A stretch of DNA of 64,000 bases from an uncultured Bacteroidota bacterium (lineage in GTDB: Bacteria > Bacteroidota > Bacteroidia > Chitinophagales > Chitinophagaceae): positions 1 through 64,000 of the forward strand of contig CAIJXT010000029.1 of NCBI GenBank assembly GCA_903824665.1. Reading direction: 5' to 3'. Under the pieces are notes generated by a model. It saw only the letters and a program-made list of their open reading frames with translations, had not been told where the DNA came from and made no database searches. The translations under genes and the position numbers were made by a program. This document shows, one piece after another, positions 25,618 to 34,700 of this stretch. The first letter of the stretch is position 1, and the number at the start of each line of letters is the position of its first letter.

Positions 25618-25953
25618 TCAGCAGCACTTGCTGTCATTGCAGTTTGCAGGCTCACTGAAGAACCCGGAAAAGAATTGCTGATATTGTTTCCACATTTTGG
25701 GGTTGATACAATAGCATACGCTGGTACCCTCTACGGTACCCTGAATGATACCCGCGTTTTTCAACTCTTTGAGGTGTTGCGAAATGGTAGGTTGTGCAAG
25801 CCCTAACTCGTCTACGAGGTCACTGCAAATGCAAGCGTTGGTTTTGACGAGTTGCTGCAGTATGGCGATACGGGCTGGATGGGCTATTGCTTTAGCCATA
25901 TTTGCCAGCTCATTTTGCTGCTCATTAAACAGTCCTGTCTTTGTAGCTCCCAT
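25618..25953 (-). CDS. arsR: ArsR/SmtB-family metalloregulator
   Basis: The roughly 111-aa winged-helix repressor has the ArsR fold ([19 protein letters not shown]), then [32 protein letters not shown]. The C-I-C pair at the start of the recognition helix-turn-helix corresponds to the arsenite-binding CVC of classical ArsR (known for E. coli ArsR). The C-terminus also ends in CNDSKCC, which could add metal ligands. The ATG at 25953 is chosen over a GTG two codons upstream. It heads the cluster of possible small ORF, aquaporin and metallophosphoesterase, and should be autoregulated by arsenite or antimonite. Confidence 0.9.
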   Translation of the reverse strand: MGATKTGLFNEQQNELANMAKAIAHPARIAILQQLVKTNACICSDLVDELGLAQPTISQHLKELKNAGIIQGTVEGTSVCYCINPKMWKQYQQFFSGFFSEPANCNDSKCC

Positions 25954-26216
25954 AATCACCGTAAAAATGCAATATTACGATAAAGGAGGTGATTTTCAAA
26001 AAAGGCGGAAGGAATTGAATGCCTGCGGAACATACGGAAAGAACGATGGTTACTGTTTTTTAGTGTTTGTTGGCGCGGGTCGGGAGACCGATCACAGCAG
26101 TCGACCTAGTCGGAGACTAGCGCCCAATATATATATTTTGGGAACACTGCTTTCAGCTGGGGGGCTTTCACGAAGTAGTCTCCCCGCGCTGGAAAATTGT
26201 TTGAATATCGTGCAAA

Positions 26217-26887
26217 CTATTTTTTTAGCAAATATAGCATTTGTAGATTTGACTCTCTGGTGGACGGGCTATCTAGCGTGTGTAATTGACGATCGTCAAC
26301 ATTTAACCAGCCCAAATGATAGTCATATTTCCAAGTTGCATTTGTCCTTTTTGAAGTTCCGACATGTATACATCCCCGCCCGCTGTCTTTAGTATCATAA
26401 TAGAGCATACTCTTAAATTCTAAATCCGGAATTTCGAAGGGGTAGTCTTTTTCTGATGGTACTTGCACAACCTTCCAATAGTTCTGGTATTGTTTGATCT
26501 GCTCGTTCAAATGGATATCCAATCCTTTTAAGTGGCGATGATAGCTACTCAATATAATTCCCGACATGTCATCAGGATGATATATGCCGAGATTATTGAA
26601 ATATTTGGAAAGTCGTGATCCTTTCCATAATCTCCAGTTATTACGTATCCAAAGGCCAAGGGCAAAGTGGTATGGCCTCTAAATTCCTCTTCTGTCAATG
26701 CTATGGCTTTGGCTTTCGTTGTATCATCCCAGAAATTATCTATTTGATTAATGCAATCATCAAGGTCTTTCGGAATGTACTTGTGCCGCTTTTTTGATAT
26801 GGACTGTTTGTTTGAATGCTTATCCGTTTGGGCCCGGATTACAAAAGTGGAAAGTGTAAGGAATGTAATTAAGATAATATGCTTCAT
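26217..26887 (-). pseudogene. Frameshifted exported DUF6794-like gene
   Basis: Two overlapping minus-strand frames together make one protein. The first (start at 26887) gives a signal peptide and YIPKDLDDCINQIDNFW..., but after EEFRGHTT it leaves the family sequence. The second frame, read upstream of its own Met, continues with LGLWIRNNWRLWKGSRLSKY and so on to MSGIILSSYHRHLKG. This is the pattern I recall for the DUF6794 family. The shift is a single base around 26670-26680, in an ACCACTTTGCCC stretch. It may be a true inactivating mutation or a sequencing error. The AT-rich composition sets it and the next gene apart from flanking genes. Confidence 0.7.
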
Positions 26888-27157
26888 ATATGGCACTCAA
26901 AATTATCAAATTGCAATCAAAGAAAGGCTAAACGTGGCGGATACGCCATGGAAGAAGTCTTCAAAAGCGGTAAATTAGCATTTGCGTGTAGAATTTAGAA
27001 GTACAGACGCTTAGCAAAACAAAAAATGCTAATCAAATAAATGACTGGCTTTTATGCGGTGCGGGCTCGAAAAGGGAAAATGTCGAACCAGATGTAGGAT
27101 GGTTTGGTGAAGATTTATGAGGTGGCAAGGTAATTGTCGTTTTGAGTTAAAAAAGAA

Positions 27158-28258
27158 TTATAACTCTGGGTTGAAGCGATTAAATGACCGCCAATATTTG
27201 TCTTTATATATGTCGTATGAAACGGCAAATTGGTTCTCAAATTTCTTTTGAATTTTCTGCAACACTTTTGATGGTTTGCGAAAGTCAATACAAGCAAAGT
27301 ATATTTCTCTTACGTTTTTGGTTGTCTGCCTTCCGATATTTAGATAACCCTCAATGTCTTTGAGTTCAGAGGTAATATCATTTTCTATTTCATCGAGCAG
27401 TAAACGGGTGTTATCGTCGGGCATTCCGTTACCAATTCCTGCTTTGTATGGTAATTCTATTTGCAAAATCCATGGGTGAGATGGTTTATTATCCCAATTC
27501 AATAAATCGGTATTTATGACAGCAATCAACGGACTTCCATCATCTTCATGGAAAGCGCTCAGTGTTGAATATTCATCATTTTCTGTGTCATGTCGTGAAT
27601 CGCCATATTTCTCAATAAATTCACTCTGGCGCCATTTAAGGTAAGCGCCTAACTTTTCAATCGGGATCAATTTTTGGCTCACTTCGCTTCGCTCTGCGAT
27701 TCTTAAATTGTCAATTACCATAGCAAAATCAAGTTCACCAAGGTAATTGTCGAGGAAAATATATACTCCACTTGCTATTGGTGACTTATTCTCTTCGACA
27801 CAATCGTCATGAACTACCGAGATGTCTATTTCATCTGGGTAGTTAGCTTGTTCGTTTAGGTAAAAGTGTAGATTCTCGCGCGTAAACTTGTATCCTGCCA
27901 TTTCAATATTTACGTCCTTAATATCTAATGCTGGTTTAAGAGCAGTAAACTTCCAGCCATTTATTTTGGGTGCGGCATCTATGAGCTCTTCTACAAACAC
28001 AATATTTTTGATTACCCCATCGGCAGTAATAATTAGCTCAGCGGTGTTATTATCACACATGCCAACTTCATACCAGAAGCCTTCCATTAACTCGTTTAGT
28101 TTTGGCGATAGTTTCCTAAAGAAATTTGTTTCGACATCTCCCTGCTCTTTTATCGCTTTATAGAATACTCGCTCGTTATCACCGAACCACTTCCAAAAAT
28201 CTTTGTAAGATTTTAAAGGGCTGTCATCAGGCCTGACGATATTTTTTAGGAAACCCAT
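27158..28258 (-). CDS. DUF695-domain protein
   Basis: The 366-aa soluble protein has no signal peptide. Its C-terminal part (about 225-360) matches DUF695, with SHPWILQIELPYKAGIGNGMPDD and the following LLLDEIENDI, and later VREIYFACIDFR. The N-terminal half (about 1-215) is a separate DUF-like domain that starts with FWKWFGDNERVFYKAIKEQGDVETNFFRKL, common in Bacteroidota next to DUF695. Function is unknown. The gene and its frameshifted neighbour form an AT-rich stretch of about 2.3 kb that looks more like accessory DNA than the GC-richer genes around it. Confidence 0.82.
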   Translation of the reverse strand: MGFLKNIVRPDDSPLKSYKDFWKWFGDNERVFYKAIKEQGDVETNFFRKLSPKLNELMEGFWYEVGMCDNNTAELIITADGVIKNIVFVEELIDAAPKINGWKFTALKPALDIKDVNIEMAGYKFTRENLHFYLNEQANYPDEIDISVVHDDCVEENKSPIASGVYIFLDNYLGELDFAMVIDNLRIAERSEVSQKLIPIEKLGAYLKWRQSEFIEKYGDSRHDTENDEYSTLSAFHEDDGSPLIAVINTDLLNWDNKPSHPWILQIELPYKAGIGNGMPDDNTRLLLDEIENDITSELKDIEGYLNIGRQTTKNVREIYFACIDFRKPSKVLQKIQKKFENQFAVSYDIYKDKYWRSFNRFNPEL

Positions 28259-28379
28259 TTTAGTTAGATATTATCGTGCCTAAGTTCAAGTATCAAGTGC
28301 AAAACCCTTAGTCAATCTAAGTGTGGAGGTACCCCATCACGTAAATCCCTCATATGCGAAATGCAACACCTACCGCTCG

Positions 28380-30179
28380 CTACTGTGAGCGTACAATTTT
28401 GTGGGTGTATACATTGCTGCCGGCGGTGATGACCAGAAGGTAGGTGCCTGGCGGTGCATTGGCCTGTAGAAGATCGATGGTGGTGGTGCGGCGGTGGTGT
28501 ACGGACTGCGAAAGTATGCGGCGTCCCTGCAGGTTGTACACGGCTATATCGTAGTGTGTGTGGCCGGGAACGGATACATTGAATTGTCCGTTGCCGGGAT
28601 TGGGGTAGACATCGATGGGAGCAGCAGCATTGCCGGACACTGTGGGCACGGAGGATAGAATGGGGCAATCGGCAGCACTGTGGACTATGAGTGCGCGGCG
28701 GGTGCCGGTAGTGCCGCAAGCATTGATAACGGTGTACTGTATGGTATCGGTGCCGGGCGATAGGCCAACGGCGATATTGCCAGACATACCCGCATAGCCA
28801 TAAAGCGAAGACCATACGCCACCTGTGGGTGTGCCGGTGAGGGTATCGGGCAGACTACCCACGCAGGTGTAGCCACGGCCGGTAATGGCGGCCGGAGGCA
28901 GGGCATCGATGGTGACAACGCGTACCGTGCTCATGGTGCCCAGGCGGTAGGTAATGGCCGCAGTGCCAGCAGCTATGCCGCCGGTGAGCCCGGTGGAGCT
29001 GTTGACGGTGGCTATGGCCGGCGCACTGCTGCTCCATACGCCACCTGTGGCGGTATCTGTAAGCGATGTGGTGCTGCCCATGCAGATGCGGGCCGTGCCG
29101 GTAATGTTGGGCAGCATGAGTTTGCGAATGAGCCCATTTGACGCATCGGGGAAGTATATATTGCCCAGCGCATCTACCACCAGGCGGTAAGGGCCATCAA
29201 GGTCTGTGGCAGTGGCGTTGAGTCCATCGCCGTTGAACGCCGGTGCACCGGTGCCGGCAATGGTTGTAATGATACCTGCAGTATTGATCATGCGTATGCG
29301 GTGGCTGTTCTGGTCGGATATATGTACATTGCCAGCTGCATCTACAGCCACACCTGCGGGATACTGGACCTGTGCATCGGTAGCGGGTCCACCATCGCCA
29401 CTGAAGCCATACACACCTGTGCCTGCAATAGTGCTGATGATGCCCGTAGTGCTGACCTTGCGCACACGGTTGTTGTAGAAGTCGGCAATGTAGAGGTTGC
29501 CAGCGGCATCTACCGCCACGGCTTCGGGGGTATTGAGTCTGGAACCGAGGGCACTGATACCGTCGGCGTTGTAGCCCGACGTACCGGTGCCTGCCACCCG
29601 AGTGATGATGCCTGCCGGGTTCACTTTGCGGATCACATGGTTGCCTTTGTCTACGATAAACAGATTACCTGCGGCATCGGCAGTTACAGAAATGGGATCA
29701 GCGAGCTTGGCAGCGGTAGCGGGGCCACCATCGCCGCTGAAACCATAGGTGCCGTTTCCGGCCACCGTGGTGATGATGCCAGATGTGCTGACCTTTCGGA
29801 TACGCTGATTCCAGCTATCGGCAAAGTAGATATTGCCAGCGGCATCGGCGGCAACACCAGTAGGTGTATTGACCTCGGCTGCAGTGGCGGGGCCACCATC
29901 GCCACCGTAGAAGCCTGACCCTGTGCCTGCAATATGTACGATCAGACCAGCATTGTCGACTTTCACTACATAGTTGGAATTGTTGGTAGCTATAAGCACC
30001 TCGCCGGCACTGTTGAGCGCGACACCAGTGGGGAAGTTGAGCGGGACGCCAGTTGCGGGAGTGCCTGTGGCAGACAGTGAACCACTACCACCACCGGCTA
30101 TGCGGGTGATGATCTGGGCAGATAATGAAGCCGCGCAGCCAGTGAACAGCCAAAGTAGAAAGAGCAGGTTTTTTTTCAT
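28380..30179 (-). CDS. T9SS-secreted NHL-repeat protein
   Basis: The 599-aa protein starts with a signal peptide (about 1-21). Six NHL/SMP-30-like repeats follow (about 25-350), each with a phrase such as G-(F/Y)-SGDGGPAT-A followed by VAVDAAGN(L/I)YIAD. These form a six-bladed propeller that usually binds protein or sugar. A Big2/PKD-like middle region (about 355-500, two copies of GGVWSS) follows, and then the T9SS type A sorting domain (DVYPNPGNGQFNVSV ... HKIVRSQ). The protein is therefore exported over the outer membrane. No catalytic residues are recognised. Confidence 0.9.
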   Translation of the reverse strand: MKKNLLFLLWLFTGCAASLSAQIITRIAGGGSGSLSATGTPATGVPLNFPTGVALNSAGEVLIATNNSNYVVKVDNAGLIVHIAGTGSGFYGGDGGPATAAEVNTPTGVAADAAGNIYFADSWNQRIRKVSTSGIITTVAGNGTYGFSGDGGPATAAKLADPISVTADAAGNLFIVDKGNHVIRKVNPAGIITRVAGTGTSGYNADGISALGSRLNTPEAVAVDAAGNLYIADFYNNRVRKVSTTGIISTIAGTGVYGFSGDGGPATDAQVQYPAGVAVDAAGNVHISDQNSHRIRMINTAGIITTIAGTGAPAFNGDGLNATATDLDGPYRLVVDALGNIYFPDASNGLIRKLMLPNITGTARICMGSTTSLTDTATGGVWSSSAPAIATVNSSTGLTGGIAAGTAAITYRLGTMSTVRVVTIDALPPAAITGRGYTCVGSLPDTLTGTPTGGVWSSLYGYAGMSGNIAVGLSPGTDTIQYTVINACGTTGTRRALIVHSAADCPILSSVPTVSGNAAAPIDVYPNPGNGQFNVSVPGHTHYDIAVYNLQGRRILSQSVHHRRTTTIDLLQANAPPGTYLLVITAGSNVYTHKIVRSQ

Positions 30180-30362
30180 AAGGGGAAATTAGCGAATGCT
30201 GGTAATATGTAAAGATACAATAAATGTATATGGCGTGAAGGTGCACGACCGGTAAGGGGATGCGGTAGTGGGTGGAAAAGTATGCTGTATAAGTAGCGCA
30301 ACAAAGATGTGCGTGTTTTACTGTACTTATACTAATGTATACAGCAGCTTGTGGTCACTAGG

Positions 30363-31592
30363 TCAAAACATTCTTCCCGGGAAGATCACGAGTTGAATAA
30401 AGTTGACCTCAAGTGCATCGAATAGTATACTGCCGCCCATGGGCATGGATACCCTGAGCCCCGGAGTGTACCTGAAGTTGCCGCGGAGATAGAACGATTG
30501 CAGGCGGGTGGGGCGTATGTCCCAGCCGAATGCTATGCCGGGGTAGATGCCGGTTTTGCGGGTAGAGGTCCGTGGAGTGGTGGGTGTGGATTCGTGCACA
30601 CTGAGGTTTTCGTAACTGACAGCAGGACCGATAAACGGTGCAAAGCCATGATAGTCGCCAAAGAACCTGTAGCCCTCTGCAACTACCGATCGGCGCCTTA
30701 CATACTGGGTATAGCCATATGCTGCAAGGGTGCTGTTGTAAGATCGGTATACCATACCGGTTTGTATATCGGGGCGGTGCAGGTAGTAGCCGATGCCCAT
30801 ATCACAGAAGATATTGCTGATCTTATGATTGTCGATAAAAGGCAGCGGGATGTTTCGGGATGATTTGCGGGTAAAGAATGCAACCGATGGGGCAACGGTA
30901 ATAGTGAATCCATTGAGCCGGTGCAGGCGTGCAAGGGTATCGGTAAGGCGTTGTGTGTTGCCATTTTTCCAATTCTTTTCTGCGCTCAGTGTTGTTTCGA
31001 GCATCCATTTGTAGCCCATAGAGAAGGCTAGTGGTGGGCCGTATACGGGTACCTGTGTGCCGGGGGTAATGTAGTAGCGGTATTGATTGGCATAGTTCCA
31101 GGTGATGCCGGCATCGAACAACTGTTGCCTGTGGTACAAAGTGACGCCAGTAAGCAGGGGTAGCTTGTTGCGAACGAGTGTAGTGCCCTGATCTTGCCGG
31201 TAAGAGGTGGAAAGATAGCTGAGGCCGGCATATGGGCGCAATTTGTGCTGCCCAATCCGCCAGGGATATACTTTGGCCGCGGTCTCGATACCGGTTGCAA
31301 AACCTGCTGTGTGAGTGTATGCAACCGGGAAAGCCACATAAAAATCGGTATGCCCCCAGAAATGGGTGCCGCCGATTGCCAGCCTTGCCTCTGTAAAGGG
31401 GCTAGTGGTGAAGGGTAAAATGGCGCCTGAGGCAGTAGCTCGGTATGACCTGTCGCCACTGGCGAAAGTGCGGATGTCGGCACCGAAGTTGAGCTGGGCA
31501 AAACGGTGCCTCGTTTGGGCGTCCATGTATGGCTGAGCGGGGGCCATGGTAGTCAAAAAGACGAGCCAAATGAATAGGGTTGCAAATCTCAT
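30363..31592 (-). CDS. Outer-membrane beta-barrel-like protein
   Basis: The 409-aa protein has a signal peptide (MRFATLFIWLVFLTTMAPAQ). The body is rich in alternating Tyr/Phe/Trp and small residues, ending LIVFPGRMF with a terminal Phe, as expected of an outer-membrane barrel recognised by the BAM machinery. No named family is recognised. The frame is open to 31610, but the Met at 31592 makes the signal peptide, and a perfect -7 box lies 15 nt before it, inside the longer frame. Confidence 0.8.
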   Translation of the reverse strand: MRFATLFIWLVFLTTMAPAQPYMDAQTRHRFAQLNFGADIRTFASGDRSYRATASGAILPFTTSPFTEARLAIGGTHFWGHTDFYVAFPVAYTHTAGFATGIETAAKVYPWRIGQHKLRPYAGLSYLSTSYRQDQGTTLVRNKLPLLTGVTLYHRQQLFDAGITWNYANQYRYYITPGTQVPVYGPPLAFSMGYKWMLETTLSAEKNWKNGNTQRLTDTLARLHRLNGFTITVAPSVAFFTRKSSRNIPLPFIDNHKISNIFCDMGIGYYLHRPDIQTGMVYRSYNSTLAAYGYTQYVRRRSVVAEGYRFFGDYHGFAPFIGPAVSYENLSVHESTPTTPRTSTRKTGIYPGIAFGWDIRPTRLQSFYLRGNFRYTPGLRVSMPMGGSILFDALEVNFIQLVIFPGRMF

Positions 31593-31607
31593 ATCGATTT
31601 TTGACTG

Positions 31608-31615
31608 CAAACATA
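31608..31615 (-). promoter_or_regulatory. -7 box for the barrel gene
   Basis: The minus-strand sequence is TATGTTTG, a perfect TAnnTTTG, 15 nt before the ATG at 31592. It overlaps the longer open frame and so supports the shorter start. Confidence 0.5.
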
Positions 31616-31768
31616 TGGTGGCACGCTAACCATGCAAAAAATAAGGGGTAAGCAGCAAACATATGGGAGGAACGCCTGCCAAAGGGGTGAACAACAAGGT
31701 TGCCGGGCCAAACGGCAAGGGCAACCGTTTGGCATGCCGCCAGATGCTAATCGCAGTATCTTCGGGGT

Positions 31769-34700
31769 TTATCCGCGGACCCTGGCGATGCAGCTCATAA
31801 TCTTATTGTACAAAAGTTTCTCGTCTATGGGTTTCGATATGTAGTCGTCCATACCTACTTCGCTGCATTTTTTCACATCGGCAGCGGTCACATCGGCAGT
31901 AAGGGCAATGATTGGTACGCTAGAGTTTAATTGATTGCGGATATAGGCGGTTGAATCGAAGCCGTTCATTTCCGGCATCTGCAAATCCATCAGTACTACA
32001 TCATAACTGCCAGATTGCAGTTTTTCGATAACAGCCAACCCATTGGGTGCAATATCTATCTCAAAGCCGAACTCGAGCAAAATTATTTTTATGAGCATCT
32101 GATTCAGCGCCACATCCTCGGCAACCAGTACGCGTATCTTTCTGGTTTCAGGCTTTGTATCTGCCGGGCTTCCGGTTTCGGGGACAATTGAAAAATTATC
32201 AGGCAATGCTTTTTTGAAACTCAGCACAAAACTAAAAACCGAACCACGGCCGAGTTTGCTGGTTAAGCTTATGGTGCCGCCCTGCAACTCTACCAGTCGT
32301 TTTACAATTGCCAGCCCCAGGCCGGTACCGCCATAAGCGCTGGAGGTTTCGCGTCCGGCCTGTTCAAAGTCGTTGAAAATCGTCTCCAGCTTGTTGGCAG
32401 GCACACCAATGCCTGTGTCGGTCACTTTAAACTCAATACTCAGATCTTCACCATCCTGCGTCTTTATGGCAATGCTGATCTGTATTGTTCCTGCAGCGGT
32501 AAACTTCACAGCATTGCTTAATAGGTTGAGTAATATCTGCCGTAAACGCAACGAATCGCCAATGAGCATTTCGGGAATTGCTTTGTCATATTCAGCGATA
32601 AGTTTCAGGTTTTTTTCTCTGATTTTTGATTCGAATAAATGAAGCACCATACTGACCGATGCAGACAGGTTGAAAGGTGTGTGCTCGAAGGTCATCTTCC
32701 CGGCATCTACTTTGGCGAGGTCCAGAATGTCATCTACCAGTATCAGTAGTGCATCGCCGGATGTTTTTATGGCATTGATATATTCCCGCTGGCTTTCATC
32801 CAGTCTGGTTTTCAGTATTACGTTGGTAAATCCCACAATGGCATTCATGGGGGTGCGTATTTCGTGGCTCATATTTGCCAGAAGCTGCTGCTTGGATTTC
32901 ACAGCATCTTCGGCTATCTCTCTTCTGTGCTCTGCCTTGCCCTTGGCCACTACCAGTTCGTTCTTTGCGATTACATGTTCTGTAACCTCGTAAGAGATGA
33001 TAGAAATGCCTGAGATTGTTTCATCAGCTTCGAGGTAGGGCTGGTAAACAAAATTGAAATAGGCGTCTTCCATTTTGCCGTTTCTATTTAACGGTACAAG
33101 TACTTCGTATCCGTTGTATGGAATTCCTGTAGTGAAGACCTCATCCATCAATGCCGGTACCCCGGTGCGCTTGAGCTCAGGCAATACCTTCAACAGTCTT
33201 TTGCCAACCACGTCATCGCCTTTCCCCCAAATTTCCTTTATGCTGTTATTGGCAAGCACAATAGTTTTTTCTTTTCCCTTTAGAATTGCGAAAGCAAAAA
33301 TTGACTGCATCAGCAACATGTTGTAACGTTTGTTGCTGTCTTCAACTGTTTTGAGCGATGTTTTGCCCGTTTCAAGTAGTATTTCTAACTTCTTTTTTTC
33401 CTTCAGTTGCAGCTCTATAGCTAGTTTCCTTACATCTGTGATGTCTATTATTGTCAGTACGATCAGTTCCTCATTCCGGCTGGGCTGAATGATCCGGTGG
33501 GCATTGAGGAGCAGTGTTTTCGGGCCGATTACCGGGAAGTCGAGCTCAATTTCCAGATCGTGAAAGCGGTTGTTTTTTGGTACAATGTCTTCCAGCAGCT
33601 CGCGCAGACGGGGTATATTCCATTGGTTGTCGCCCAGCTTGTACAATGACACGCCCAGGCACTCCTCTTCGGGCACATGAAAAATTCTGCAAAACGATTT
33701 GTTGGCAGACTTGATGCGGATGTTTTTGTCCAAAATGAGTACCGGCTCATGCACAGTATCAAGAATAATTTCGTAGTAGGTTGAGAGGTCTTCTATCTGC
33801 TGTATGCGGCCGTGGAGTTCCTGATTGCTGGTGGTAAGTTCTTCGTTTGTAGATTCAATTTCTTCTTTCGAAGTTTCGAGTTCCTCATTCAGGCTTTGCA
33901 ATTCTTCGTTGCTCGATATGATTTCTTCATTGGCACTTTGCAGCTCTTCGTTTGCCGCTTCCTGGTCGTCAGTAATAGAGCCCATATCAAAGCGTGCTAC
34001 GGCGAGTTCTTCTTCCAGTTTTTTTATCCGCCGGTCTTTTGCAATGGAATTGCTTTTTCCACCGGCTACAGATGGTTCAGCCTCATCCAGCTCCTGCCCT
34101 GTGAAAACAACAATCAGCAATGGACCTTCTCCATCAATTTGCAGAGGGGCTACCTCCAGATTGACAATGCGCAGAATAAAACCGGGCTTATCGTGGTTGA
34201 TTTCAATTCCTGTTTTACGGACGATCTGCTTTGTTTTGATGGCATTGTGAATAACATTGCGCAGTTCAAATGTTATTTCAAGATGTGCCATCTTTAAGAT
34301 GTTGAAGCTGGCCCTGCCCGATGTATGATTGAGGTAAGTTTTTGTAGCGCCTCTGAATTCCAGTATTTCCATCTCATGATTAATGATCACGCTTGCCGGC
34401 ATGTACCGTGACAGGAGTATGGAATCGAAAGTGCTGCCCAGATTTGTGGTAGCCGTTGCTGTCTTTTTAGGTGTTGTGTAGGTGTTGCCGCTTTGCAGCA
34501 GGCTGTTTTGCGACAACGTAGGTATAAGATCGGGTATTCTGTTGTTTTCTTCTTTTTTCTTGCAGGAGTAGGTCTTGAATTTTTTGTTGAGCGGTGTAAA
34601 GAACTGGGTTGATGTACCGATTGTTTCAGATTTTCCAAGCATCAGCGTGCCGCCATCTTTCAGCGCAAAATGAAAAGTGGAGAGCACCTTTTTCTGAGCA

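Noticed and set aside
26040-26210. Several small palindromes (for example CTAGTC-GGA-GACTAG) between arsR and the frameshifted gene
   Set aside because: Stems are short and do not combine to a known RNA or terminator; kept only as a note.
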